Shown one piece after another: positions 29,350-40,353 of a DNA stretch of 64,000 nucleotides. The DNA is from Clavaria fumosa (lineage: Eukaryota; Basidiomycota; Agaricomycetes; Agaricales; Clavariaceae): positions 1,488,001 through 1,552,000 of the forward strand of contig OX637805.1 of NCBI GenBank assembly GCA_951802425.1, written 5' to 3'. The notes under the pieces are model-generated. The model worked only from the letters and a program-made list of their open reading frames with translations. It searched no databases and was not told the DNA's origin. Position 1 is the first letter of the stretch; each line of letters begins with the position of its first letter. A program made the translations under genes and the position numbers.

Positions 29350-31333
29350 CTGGGAGTTCCTGAGCTGCTTCCTCGTTTAACTCTTCGTGAGGGTTATCCT
29401 CATGCTCTTCCACTTCTTCCTCAACTTCATACGCTTCCTGGAAATCTTCCTCTCCTTCTTCCAGTGTAAACATGGCTCGTCCTGTTACTCATCAATTGGG
29501 GCAAGCAGCACTATAATGTCTGGGCTTTCCACATCTCAAACAAAGATTTCCCTGACGTTGACGTTCCCATTCTTCATCACTGAGGGGGACGTAGGGCGGA
29601 TTCAAATTTGGATTCAGCTGACCAGGCGGATTAGCGGGTCACAGTGTGGTTGCAGGGTTTCCTGCAGCTGGTTGGGGCATTGTAGGGTTGTTTCCAGCAG
29701 CGGGATAGGGTCACAATGTTGTTTGAAGGTTGCGATTTCCGCCTTGTTGAGTAAAGGGACAATTTCCACCTTGTTGAGCAGGGGGACGAGGAGCAGGAGG
29801 GTTAGCATGGATTTGAGTTCAGCAAGTCTCACTCTCATACTCCCAGTGCCTCTGGTCTATTTGCATTGCCAAATCTCGAAGTTCTTGGTACATCGTAGGT
29901 CGCAGAATAACTTTCATGGCCTCTTTGATGCGCATGGACAGTGAACGGTAGAGTTCTGATTGCAGAGTGGCGGAATTCCAATTGGACTCGAAGGCGAAGG
30001 ACTTGAAGTGTATAATATGGTTCGAGAACCACTCGTTTTTGCCCATCTGCAACATACAGAGGTTCTGGTCCACTTTGATCTGTGTGTTAACCACTCCAAA
30101 CATCCCCCCAAACTCACAGATGAATCCTTCCCAAGAATGTAGGGCTGGATGTTCGGCATTGAATTGAAGGAGGGAGGTGTAGTGGCTCTGCGCAGTATCC
30201 ATGAGGTAAGAGGCTGCGAAAGTAACTCTCTCGTGGTCTCCCTGGAAAGTTACAGGTTTCGTGAAGAAAGTCATAAGACATTCCATAACAAAGGGCTTCC
30301 ACTTGCGTCGATCGTGACCATTGAACGGCTTGGGGTGCCTAGTATTGAGTTTGGATTCTCAAGCGAAGGCATCTCGGGCTGATGGTCCTTTGGAGGGAGG
30401 GGCCTGGTAATAGTAGTGGTGGTGGTGGGTACCAGGGGCCTCATCTCGAAGTGTGGCAATGAGGTGTGGAGGCATCGGGGGGACCTGTGGGGCTTCAGCC
30501 TGAGACAGGGGGCGGGGTGCTGGTCGCGTCGCCATCGGGGGTACTGGTCATACTTCCATTTGAGGAATATGGAAGGGTTCGACTGGTATTTCGAGGTGGG
30601 GGGCAGGCTGAAGCATTGCTTCAGTCCCTATAGGGTTGTGAGGGAGCGCCCTGCTTGGAGTAGTGGCTGGTTGCATCCAAGTGGGCCAGCTGCTATGGGG
30701 GGCAGTGTACCTTGGGATCCTAGAGACAATGGCGGGTTGCTTGTTGGGTGTGGCAGGATTCGCGAAAATCTGAAGAGATTGGGCCATGACCTGGAAGAGC
30801 GGGGCCATATCCCAGAGCCCTCTGGCAGGTTGAATCTGTCTCAGGGGTCGCGAGGGGGTATCCAGGTCAGGAGGAGTGGGAACTCCACAGTCAGTTGTCC
30901 CTGGATACTGTTGCTGACTCTCGTACAATCGGTTCTGTGGATTAGCATGAAATCTGTCTGTCAATCGTACCAAAGCTTCATGGAGATTTGTTGTTTCGAT
31001 GACATAGGCTAGTTCCTCATCGAGAATTCCCGTTTTGTACTGGCGGCGAGTATTGTTAGGGATTTGATAGGTGCGGTGGCAGGGATGGTCAAAGTGTGGG
31101 TAGCAGAGCTGTTCTACGAGGGACTCGGCTTCTTCATGTGGGGACGAAGTTTGACTGGCTGTGATTTGAGTGGGTTCTTTGGGTTGCGACTGAACAATGG
31201 ACGCCAGTCATTCTTGAATGGTGGTAGGCGGCTCGTGGGTAGCCTCCAATGCCATTGGAGTGATCACACGACTGCCTGAGCAGGTCTGGAAGTGATGAGT
31301 AATGGGTTGGGGAGGAGTGTGACTGGTAGACAT
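29350..31333 (-). pseudogene. Gypsy-2 gag with CCHC zinc knuckle
   Basis: An ATG at 31333 opens MSTSHTPPQPITHHFQTC. Stops follow, then the capsid-like region (FASSYLMDTAQSHY-type; read as TFAASYLMDTAQSHYTSLLQ), QELRDLAMQIDQRHWEYES, and the knuckle CLRCGKPRHYSAAC at about 29530 with two adjacent stops after it. The C-terminus is acidic (EEVEEHEDNPHEELNEEAAQ). It is cut by several TGA/TAG codons. Confidence 0.75.
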
Positions 31334-31387
31334 AATAAGGTGTTATCCGGGCATTGAGTGGTGGGGTGAGGGGGAGACTTGATATTA

Positions 31388-32783
31388 TGTTAGGGCCTGT
31401 CCTGTCTCATAAGTAATGCTGAAAGTCGACTTGTTGGTGACTGGTCCTGGAAACTTGCTAAGACCAATCAATTGTTGAGCACAGTCAATAATGCTTGGTC
31501 CCAGAAGGTCGCAAGGGTGTCTGAGAAGATGTGAGAATGAGGAGAGACAAGTAAAGAGGAAGGAAATGTCGCTGAGAAGGTAGTGAGGTTGGTAGACGAA
31601 GTATAGAGAGGGAAAAGGATGAGTTGAGAGAAATAGGTAATGCTGAGAAGGTCGTGAAATTGACTGACGAAGCATGAAGGAAGAAATAAATGAGGAGGGA
31701 GAAATAGATGATATTGAGAGAGTCACGAGTAGTCACGACAGTGCTGAGAGGTGTGTTGATGAAGGCAATGACTTTGCTAACCAATGAGAGAACCTATAGG
31801 GTTCAAAGGATCAATACCAAGATGAGTGAAAGAGAATACTTAGGTGCGCGAGTTTATACGAGTGCAGAGAATGAGTTAGAATAAAGCAGAGTGTGTCTTA
31901 GTGTTGTCAAGGTCACCAAATGAGACAAGACCTATCAATCATGGTGGTTCCAAGCTCAAAGGGCGTAATAGCCTCAAGCTTAAACCAAAGTGCATCAATA
32001 TCAAGTCTGGAATACCGTAAGTACATGTGAGGCTTTATATACGTACGTACAGAGAGTATAATGGAAAAGGAAAAGTACAGAGGTCACCAAGTGACAGAAC
32101 TATAGTAGTACGGGGTATGGTCAGTCATAAGGTGACTATGGACATGTTCTACTAAGGTCACGCGGGGTAAGGGAAACATAAGTAAGGTTGCGAACCTGAC
32201 TGGTCATGGGTCATGACTTAGTTAAATAATCATATGGGTAACTATAACCACGAAGAGATGCTTTGGTCATAAGTTTCATAGTTATAGATGACGAGGAAGA
32301 AGAAAGGAAGCATAATTTGAAGTAGTGCTCAACTGGCCACCGGTGGTGTGTTTCATCGTTAAGGTTGCGAGGTCCATGTGTGCGATCACGTGGATGGTGT
32401 TAGTGATGCAGGTGATGCTAGACACTTGGGCGGGAAGTCATGTGGGTAACACTGGTAATGCGGGTAATGCTAGTGGTGTCGGTGGTGCCACATGGCAAGT
32501 CACGTGCCGGCTGAAGAAGATTGCATAACCGTGTGTTGTGCTTCGATTTGGCAGGTTCGGGTGGTAGACACACATATGGTGAGACAGTGGGGAAGTGACA
32601 TGAGTACAGTATGATGGTTGCGAGTGTTGTGTGAATGCGGGAGAGGTTGGGGAGGCTTCTGGAAGGGGATGGCGGGTCCCGGAAGTGTGTAGAGGAGCTC
32701 GTGAGGTTGTAGAGGGATGTCAGGAGGCTCATAGGTGCTGGTAAAGTCAGTTTGGGTAAGAGAAAAATGAATGGGTCCTGACA
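31388..32783 (-). mobile_element. Gypsy-2 5' LTR (about 1.4 kb)
   Basis: On the minus strand it would begin TGTCAGGACCC at 32783 and end GGCCCTAACA at 31388, 55 bp before the gag ATG. The termini match the TGTYAGG style of the other LTRs. There is no second copy to confirm the boundaries. It holds no coding frame. Confidence 0.5.
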
Positions 32784-34884
32784 GCCATCACCACTGCCAT
32801 CAATGTTGCTTTGCTGTCGCTGCCACTGCTGCCGCCATGGTTGTTGATGCTGTAGCCACTGCTGTTGTTGCCACTGCTGCTGCTGTTGCTTTGCTGCTGC
32901 TGCCACTGCTGCCACCGTCGTCATCGATGCCAGAGGAGAAAGATAGGGAAAGGAAGGGGAGAGAAGAGAGGAGGAGAGGGAAAGAGAGGAGAGGGAGAAG
33001 CCACCCTCACCATCGCTCTGTAAATAATAAAAAATGAAAAGAATATGAACAAAAGGGGAGAGGATGCACCTGATGGACCCTCCCTGAGGGTGCCGCCACT
33101 GTCATTGTTGTGAGGAGAGAGAGGGGGAGAGGGCTGCTGCCGCCGCAGTCATCGCTGGAGGAGAGAGAGGGTGAGGGTGAAGGTGCCACCATCATCATTG
33201 CTGGAGGTGAGGGCGAGGGTGCCATTGCCATTGTCATCATTGCTGGAGGTGAGGGTGAGGGTGCCGTTGTCGTTGCTGGGGATGGGATAAAGGGAGGAGA
33301 GAGAGGGAGAGGAGAGGAGAGGAGAGGAGAGGAGAGGAGAGGAGAGGAGAGGAGAGGAGAGGAGAGGAGAGGAGAGGAGAGGAGAGGAGAGGAGAGGAGA
33401 GGGAGAGGGTGTTGCCGCCATTGTTGTCATTGCTGGGGATGAGAGAGAGGGAAGGGAAAGTGAGAAGGTGCTGCCACTGTCATCATCAGAGAGGCATGGG
33501 TGATGGTGGGAGAATGACAAGTTCAACATAGCATGTGACAACTTTCTGAAGGTCAGAGTTTAAAATAAACACAATGTGGATTTGTTCCTGCACCCTCAGT
33601 AAATGTGTATAAATCATGAAAATATTAATATAAGCCATCCTAATAAGCATTTATATCCTATTAAAATTTGAAGGTAATCCATTCATTGGTTGTTGAGAAC
33701 CCACAGTGTTGTCATGCTGAGTTTGAAATTGCAGGAACTTCGCACTTCACACTACAGGCAAATGCAATGCTGACACAGCCTCACCCTGATTAGGCAGTAC
33801 CCTCTTATAGTGAACCCTGAACTGAACTGCAAGTTCAGTTCAGGTGAGGAAGTGAACATCTGAGGACTGAACCAAATCTTGGATTTAGTGACCAGTTCAG
33901 ACTGAACTTTGACTGCACCATGGGGATCTTTGGCTGTAAGGGTGCTCAAGCACCACACCTAAGACAACATTCATTCTAAGACCAACAGCAACAGCAGTAT
34001 CAGCAGCAAAGCAGTGATGGTGGCAGAAATGCAGCAGCAGTGGCAAAGCAGTGACAGTGGTGGCAGCAGTGGCAGCTTGTCTTATACATCTTAGCCATCT
34101 TAGCTGTCTTATTTGATATGTAGCTACTTGTGTCAAGCTGGCTAAGGTGCTTTAAGCTGGCTAAGTTCAGCTATGTTTGGTTAAGAAAATTTGATGTTTC
34201 CTGATGCAGCAGATTAAGTCATTTTAAGACATTTGATTAAGACTCTGCTGGTCATTTTCATGGTCTTGGCTTCAATGGCTTGGGTGCACCACTTCATTGA
34301 ATCACATTTTAATATCTGAATGGTCTTAAAAAAGATATTACCTTAATATCTAGATGGTCTTAGAAAAGTTATTTTCTTAGGTTTAGATCTTGTCATCTTG
34401 AGAAAGATGGAGCTGTACTTGCCACCTTATTTGGTCTTGGATTGGGTGGCACCCTCCTCTTTGTAATTACATCTGGATGGTCTTAGAAAATATATTTTCT
34501 TAGGTTTAAAGCTTGTCATCTAGCCATCTTATTTGGTCTTGGATTGGGTGAAACCATTTCTTAAAATTACATCTCAACTTCTGGATGGTCTTATGAAAGA
34601 TACTATCTTAATGCCTGGACAGTCTTAAGACAGATGTTTTCTTAGGCATAGCACTTGAGCTCTTATACCATGACTTTTTGCTCTTAGTACTATTTTCATC
34701 TGGTGCTTATGATCTTGGCTACTTGATTACACTTATCATGTCTTAGATTCCATTATTTATAAAAAAATTAAGACATCCCCAAGACAACTTTGTCATCTGA
34801 GACTGTCTTGATAGTCTTAATCACACATTTAAGATGGCTAAGTAAAGTTAAGTAATCATAAGTCACTTCGCACTTTTCCTGATG
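32784..34884. mobile_element. A3: truncated, decayed copy of the A family
   Basis: It matches A2 from its GCC/GCT array to the right end; the terminal repeat CACTTCGCACTTTTCCTGATG ends at 34884. The left end is lost at the Gypsy-2 LTR. Relative to A2 it has TpG or CpA at most former CpG sites, a (GGAGA)n expansion (33309-33402), and only part of the 34-bp array. Confidence 0.8.
33309..33402 (+). repeat. (GGAGA)n pentanucleotide microsatellite
   Basis: About 18 perfect GGAGA units, absent from the matching place in A2 (near 19035), where GAGAGAGAGAG stands. It expanded by slippage in A3. Confidence 0.95.
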
Positions 34885-35326
34885 TAGGCAACTGCAGACG
34901 ACAGCAGCAGGTGATGGCTGGTGACGATGGCACAGATGGATATGGCACCAGCGGCAAGCGATGGCGGATGACAATAGCACCAGCAGCCGGTTACGATGGG
35001 TGGCGATGGCCCCCCCCAATGGCAGCAGGCGATGGTTGAAGATGATAGTGCCAGCTGCAGGCAAGGATGGCACGGCAGTAAGCACAGCGAACAATGGCAC
35101 CCCTAGCAGCAGGTAGGCGACGACGAACAACAAGTTGAATGGCATTGCTCATCTGGATTTACGATGCAAACACACAGTGCACATTGCACTTTACACATTC
35201 TAGAGGTAACGGTCAAACAGCAAGTGACTTCAATAGCAAGCAAGCCATATTGAGACAGCAGGAAGCTTGCTCAACCTGAAATGATAAACTGCCAAGGTGG
35301 GAATGGTGGTAGTGTGCATGTACACC
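34885..35326. repeat. Degenerate GATGGC/CAGCAGG-rich stretch, then unassigned sequence
   Basis: Units like GGCGATGGCACCAGCGGC repeat loosely to about 35110. The minus-strand ORF there is compositional. Nothing else is seen up to the Copia-2 LTR edge. Confidence 0.5.
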
Positions 35327-35420
35327 TGTCACAGCGGCGCTGGAACGGCGCTGGAGTTCACACGAGTAAGTCAAATGTGATAACATTCCAAGATAGCGAA
35401 GCACAGACCTGGAGTTCATG
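35327..35420 (-). repeat. Copia-2 3' LTR, outer piece
   Basis: On the minus strand this would end GCCGCTGTGACA at 35327. It continues the LTR piece at 45791-46014 once Gypsy-3 is removed. CTGGAGTTCA-x-x-CGAGTAAGTCAAA occurs twice in the restored order (35350, and 35410 joined to 45796), a 60-bp internal duplication. Confidence 0.45.
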
Positions 35421-35645
35421 TGTAATACTTTCTATCCCTCAAAAGAACTGGACTCAACTGTATATTGAGTATGGTAGTTCTATGTAGAGGGATCTACCCT
35501 CTCTGTACAGTCGCGACACGATATATATAGGCAAGCGGCCCTCTAGGGGCGGCTGATGTAAGCATAGCCTAAGCGGCTATGCTAGTAGACTATTAAGGTA
35601 TGTATCTTATGTAATAAAAGAATAGAAAAGGCCTATAGCCTTACA
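35421..35645 (-). repeat. Gypsy-3 3' LTR
   Basis: 225 bp. On the minus strand it begins TGTAAGGCTATAGGCC and ends GTATTACA. It follows the polypurine tract. Confidence 0.95.
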
Positions 35646-35942
35646 CCCTCCCCCTCCAGAGAGGCCCCAACCAGAGGCAATGTGTGGGCAGCGCGGGACG
35701 ACGAGCAGAAGTAGAATAACGTTACAAGGGGCGCATCCCCTTGGGCAGGGTTACCGCCATGTCACCGGGCGCGATCCCCTCCTGGGGCCTTCGCCTGGTG
35801 CTGACAGGTCCTACCCGGTGGTCTGTGCGACCTGCCCCCAGTTGGACAGCGTGTCACAAGCGGCATGCCCCGGTGGGGGGTGCCCCAAGTGCCGCTGTCT
35901 CGTCCTGCAGGGTAGGCATATGTTTTTAAAGAGCTCAGACGC

Positions 35943-38059
35943 TTAGTCCGAGCCCTGCTCGTAGTTGCACGGCGGCTTGCCCTCGTCGTCGCTCCAGTCA
36001 GGCGACGACACAACAGGCCTCTTCACAGCCTTAGCGGCTGATGACTTAGCTGCTTTCTTTTGTTTTTGAGAGGGCCCCACACCCTCTGTCTGGGATATTG
36101 TTAAACCCCCAATAGGTAGCCCTAGGGGGTTCCTAATGGTGGATGTGCTTCCACCGTCTTCCAGGGGCGCATCGCCCCTCTGTTCGTCTCCCGCCTTCTC
36201 GCTTAACCGAAGACGGCATGGACGTGCCCCGCGCCCTATGCACTCTAGCAGTGCATATGTCCGGGGCGGTATGGGAGGCTTCTCCCGTTCACCCAGCGCT
36301 AGCTGGATATCATCGTCCAAGGGGGCATTCCCCTTTCGCACGTACTTGCGTGCCCACGCGAGTACAAATTCATCCCAGAGCTCCATTTCCCCAATGGAGA
36401 CTCCGGCATCTACAAACGCCTCAATCGTCTGTGTGACGGTTGGCGTTATCTTTGTGTTCCAGTGCCTGGAATGTCGTGCAGGGAGGACTCTCCCTTTAAT
36501 GGCCTGTGTGTATGCCCCCTTTGACACAAAGAGGGCTACAGCCATAGCTAGGAACAGGCGACGCATTCGGGCCCGGGACAGTGCACACGCCATTATGGTA
36601 CGCCAGATGGCTACCTTGCGTGCAAAGGACAGGGGTGAGTCCCTGTCCTTATCAATACCAAGGACGGCCGCTCTGCCCATCCTTATGTCGGCGGCCCAGC
36701 AGCGCAGGTCTGACACTGTGCCTCTGTCGCCTTTCGGGTTCATAGGGGGAATTTCTCCCTTCTCCTCTACAAAGGAGAGCCACAGCTCTTGGGGGAGCAA
36801 CGGCTCCCCGGTCTCTACAAACTCCCTAATGGGAGGTGCAACCACTCTTGCCGCTGTCAGCGGCAATGTCTGGTACAATGGATAGGAGGGTGCTCCCCCT
36901 CCTGCGACTTCCAAGGGTCCTGCCCTCAGGGATGGGTCGCCCATCCCTCCGCTCTCTCGCAACATCTGCCCCTGCAGATGGTGCGCCACCCGGTCTGCCG
37001 ATTTCTCGACGCCGGCAGGAACTCTCCAGTTCCTCAACAGCCAGTCCTCAACTGGCATAGGCAGCTTTCCCGCTGCCGCATTCTTCTGGGCCTCCTTAAT
37101 GGCCCATCACATCTTCATTACGGCAGTCATATCATATCATAACTGCCATCAGGCGCTCCATGGTGTGCCTGCTGGTTGAGGGCTATCACCTCCTCCACCA
37201 TCTTCAACTCGACAGCCCATGCACCGGGCTTGATGGACATCCCCAATGGCCAGGGATAGCCATCCGGAGCCCTGTCCGGGCGGGGGGCATTAAAGGGATA
37301 ACCCCTTGTCGGAGGCGCAAGCACCATCTCCGCAAACATTTGTTTATGCCTCAGTGAGGCATCGGGGTTCTGCTGGCTAATACCAGCAGGTGGAAGAGGG
37401 GGATACCCCTCTTCAATGTTCATGGGGACATCCACATCCCCCATAGGCGGTGCTATGTCCGCATATGAGACAGCAGTGCAGGCCCTTTTTGGGTCCCGCT
37501 CCAAGGGATCCCTGTCAGGTCCCTTCCCTTTCGCCACCGTTCGCACCGCGGCGAGCTCCTCGTTGGCACTTGCCAACTTTTCTGTCAAGGAGAGAACCTT
37601 CTCCTTCGCCTTTCTAAGGTTGGCCTCGACCTTATCCAGGCTATCGTAAGCTTTTTCAAGCTTTTGACGGTGCCCGGCGCAAAGGGCATTGCCCTTCTCA
37701 TACTCTTCATGCAAGTCATCCAACTTGCACTGTATCATTCCGAGCTCCGGCTCGAGCTCATGCCTAGCGCTTTCCTGCACTTCCTTAAGCGTTTGTTGAA
37801 ATGCTTTGTCCGAGTGCAGCAGCGACTCGAAGATGTGACGATGGAATCCGATGCACTGGGTGCACCGGGATCCGTGGGTGATCGCATGGATCATGCGATC
37901 CTGTACCCAGGGGAGAGTTTCCTCCCCTTGCGACAACGACGGCTGGGACAACCCAGCCATTCCGACGATGCTCATCGGCAGCGAGTTCCCTGGCACGAGG
38001 CCAGGAACGGTGGCGCAAGTAGCACGAGGAGATGGGGTTTCCCCCATCGGATCATCCAT
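35943..38059 (-). pseudogene. Gypsy-3 extra ORF after pol: coiled-coil protein of unknown function
   Basis: An ATG at 38059 opens MDDPMGETPSPRATCATVPG. A CTQC...H motif near residue 70 is followed by a long heptad-like region (LRKAKEKVLSLTEKLASANE), about residues 85-180, a likely coiled coil. The frame shifts at an ATGATATGAT microsatellite (about 37125-37140) and meets one TGA (KM-stop-WAIKEAQK). It then runs on to a TAG-class stop at 35943 as a 371-residue part with a hydrophobic patch (MRRLFLAMAVALFVSKGAY) and a basic Ser/Lys tail. The original was about 710 residues. It sits 133 bp after the pol stop, in the env position, but lacks a signal peptide. Function unknown. Confidence 0.7.
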
Positions 38060-38192
38060 TGTAACAAATGGCTGATGAAGAAAAAAGAGAAAAAGAGGGC
38101 AGGCCCTCTTAAGGTTTTGTACCTTATGGTGGAGCCACCACGTGACTTAATCACTGTGGCTAACGACCCAGCGGTCTGGCTCGATCACGTTA

Positions 38193-38363
38193 CTACTCCA
38201 CGCAGGCGCTCCGTCCGCACTCTGCTCGAGGGCGCCTAGGTAGCACCCTCCACAAGTCTACACCTTGCAGTTCAAGGTAATGGTCTAGAGCAGCCAGCTC
38301 TTTGACCCCCATGTACGGCTCCCAGGTCGTATCCCCGAGGTTCCATCGAACCTCGCATTCCAG
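38193..38363 (-). pseudogene. Gypsy-3 chromodomain, C-terminal half
   Basis: Continues pol after FB2: LECEVRWNLGDTTWEPYMGV, then KELAALDHYLELQGVDLW, stop at 38193-38195. TWEP and the acidic/aromatic helix are the second half of a chromodomain. Confidence 0.75.
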
Positions 38364-38499
38364 CAGTAGTACTGAATGAAATAATTAACTAGACACAGCA
38401 GTTGGGTATAATTCATAGTGTACTCTTTGCAGCTACAGCTGGACAAGGAATCCTTATGGTCAGTCAACTTGTCAAGTTAACTTGTCAAAGGTAGTACAT

Positions 38500-39425
38500 G
38501 GGGGACTAGTAGACTAGATACAGCTGACAGCTGTGGATCTAGTGGACTAGTTACAGCTACTAGGTGTGGACCTGGTGGACTAGTTGCAGGTGCTAGCTAT
38601 GGTTCTAGTGAACTAGTTACAGGTGCTAGCTGTGGGTCCAGTGGACTAGTTACAGCTACCAGTTGTGGATCTAGTGGACTAGGTGCAGCAAGTAGGTGTA
38701 GGTCTAGTGGACTAGTTGCAGCTATTAGCTGTAGATGTAGTGAACTAGTTACAGCTAGTAGCTGTGGGCTTAGTGGACTAGTTGCAGCTACTAGCTGTGG
38801 GCCTAGTGGACTAGTTGCAGCTAGTAGCTGTGGGCCTAGTGGACTAGTTGCAGCTACTAGCTGTGGGCCTAGTGGACTAGTTGCAGCTAGTAGCTGTGGG
38901 CCTAGTGGACTAGTTGCAGCTACTAGCTGTAGATGTAGTGAACTAGTTACAGCTACTAGTTGTAGATCTAGTGAACTAGTTGCAGCTAGTAGGTGTAGGT
39001 CTAGTGGACTAGTTGCAGCTACTAGCTGTAGATGTAGTGAACTAGTTACAGCTAGTAGGTGTAGGTCTAGTAGACTAGTTGCAGCTAGTAGTTGTGGACC
39101 TAGTGGACTAGTGGCAGCTACCAGCTGTGGGTCTAGTGGACTAGTTACAGCCATTAGCTGTGGATCTAGTGAACTAGTTGCAGCTAGTTGCTGTAGATCT
39201 AGTGAACTAGTTACAGCTATTAGTTGTAGATGTAGTGAACTAGTTGCAGCTAGTAGCTGTGGACCTAGTGGACTAGTTGCAGCTACTAGCTGTGGGTCTA
39301 GTCAATTACTAGCTGTAGATCTGGTGAATTAGTTACAGCTACTAGCTGTGGATCTAGTGGACTAGTTGCAGCTAGTTGCTGTGGGTCTGGTAGACTAGTT
39401 ACAGCTATTAGCTGTGGATCTAGTC
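38500..39425. repeat. FB2 left arm: about 28 units of a 33-bp repeat
   Basis: The unit is CTAGTGGACTAGTTGCAGCT followed by AGTAGCTGTGGGC, each with an ACTAGT hexamer. The period is a multiple of three, so an 11-residue repeat (LVAATSPLGPQ type) stays open on the minus strand; I treat this as compositional. Confidence 0.95.
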
Positions 39426-39755
39426 AGTCAATGATGTAGATTCCTTGCAATAAACTATTGTAATTACAATAGGTGGCCATTGCGAGAATGACTGAACAAA
39501 CAATGGCAAACAAAATATGCTAAAAATAAAAACAAAACTCGAAATTGAGCAGCCCTGTGCCTGGTCCCTCAGGTACAGGTTACCAATCAAGCATAGCTGC
39601 TTTTGGTAAGCTGCTATGACTGTGGGAAAAAATTTGCATGGCTTGCAAAATATGACTTTTTATACACCAAAAAATTGGCAAAAATCAGGAGATTCCAGAT
39701 CCGGACACCCCACATTTGTATCTGCCTTGGTTCAGTGTCAATTTGCAAAATACAC
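39426..39755. other. FB2 unique centre
   Basis: AT-rich and non-coding. A short inverted repeat, ACTATTGTAATTACAATAG, lies near 39452. I see no promoter or gene. Confidence 0.5.
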
Positions 39756-40215
39756 AGCTAGTAGCTGCAACTAGTCCACTAGGTCCACAGCTACTAGCTG
39801 CAACTAGTTCACTACATCTACAGCTAGTATCTGCAACTAGTCCACTAGGCCCACAGCTAGTAGCTGCAACTAGTCCACTAGGCCCACAGCTACTAGCTGC
39901 AACTAGTCCACTAGGCCCACAGCTAGTAGCTGCAACTAGTCCACTAAGCCCACAGCTACTAGCTGTAACTAGTTCACTACATCTACAGCTAATAGCTGCA
40001 ACTAGTCCACTAGACCTACACCTACTTGCTGCACCTAGTCCACTAGATCCACAACTGGTAGCTGTAACTAGTCCACTGGACCCACAGCTAGCACCTGTAA
40101 CTAGTTCACTAGAACCATAGCTAGCACCTGCAACTAGTCCACCAGGTCCACACCTAGTAGCTGTAACTAGTCCACTAGATCCACAGCTGTCAGCTGTATC
40201 TAGTCTACTAGTCCC
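39756..40215. repeat. FB2 right arm: about 13 units of the 33-bp repeat, inverted
   Basis: Inverse units (CAGCTAGTAGCTGCAACTAG followed by TCCACTAGGCCCA). It is half the length of the left arm, so copy number has changed since the arms formed. Confidence 0.95.
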
Positions 40216-40353
40216 CCATGTACTACCTTTGACAAGTTAACTTGACAAGTTGACTGACCATAAGGATTCCTTGTCCAGCTGTAGCTGCAAAGAGTACACT
40301 ATGAATTATACCTAACTGCTGTGTCTAGTTAATTATTTCATTCAGTACTACTG

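Larger units (their letters stand above)
27357..32783 (-). mobile_element. Gypsy-2: 3'-truncated, decayed Ty3/Gypsy element
   Basis: Minus-strand order: LTR (32783-31388), gag with zinc knuckle (31333 to about 29350), protease (29255-28926), RT (28560-27836) and RNase H to 27357. Integrase and the 3' LTR are missing. At least eight in-frame stops are present, mostly at former CGA, CAG or CAA codons. Its left break is in RNase H at KPDA. Confidence 0.85.
38364..40353. mobile_element. FB2: 1.99-kb foldback element with 33-bp subterminal repeats
   Basis: The ends read CAGTAGTACTGAATGAAATA on both strands and stay paired with one mismatch over at least 57 bp, then through about 130 bp more before the repeats. 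They are flanked by the target duplication ATTCCAG (38357-38363, 40354-40360). Each arm is a tandem array of 33-bp units; the unique centre is 39425-39755. It interrupts the Gypsy-3 chromodomain codon for codon. There is no transposase ORF. The CAG...CTG ends and 7-bp duplication are hAT-like but not exact. Confidence 0.9.

Noticed and set aside
22971..34884. A4 left end and A3 right end as one 12-kb nested element
   Set aside because: The subterminal sequences of A4 do not align with the left part of A2, and the flanks do not match.
38597..39154. 11-residue repeat protein (LVAATSPLGPQ) in FB2
   Set aside because: The period is a multiple of three, so the frame stays open by chance; arm length varies and there is no start or promoter context.
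38500..39425. 33-bp repeats at first glance like a CRISPR array
   Set aside because: The units are contiguous with no unique spacers, and they have an inverted partner array inside one transposon.
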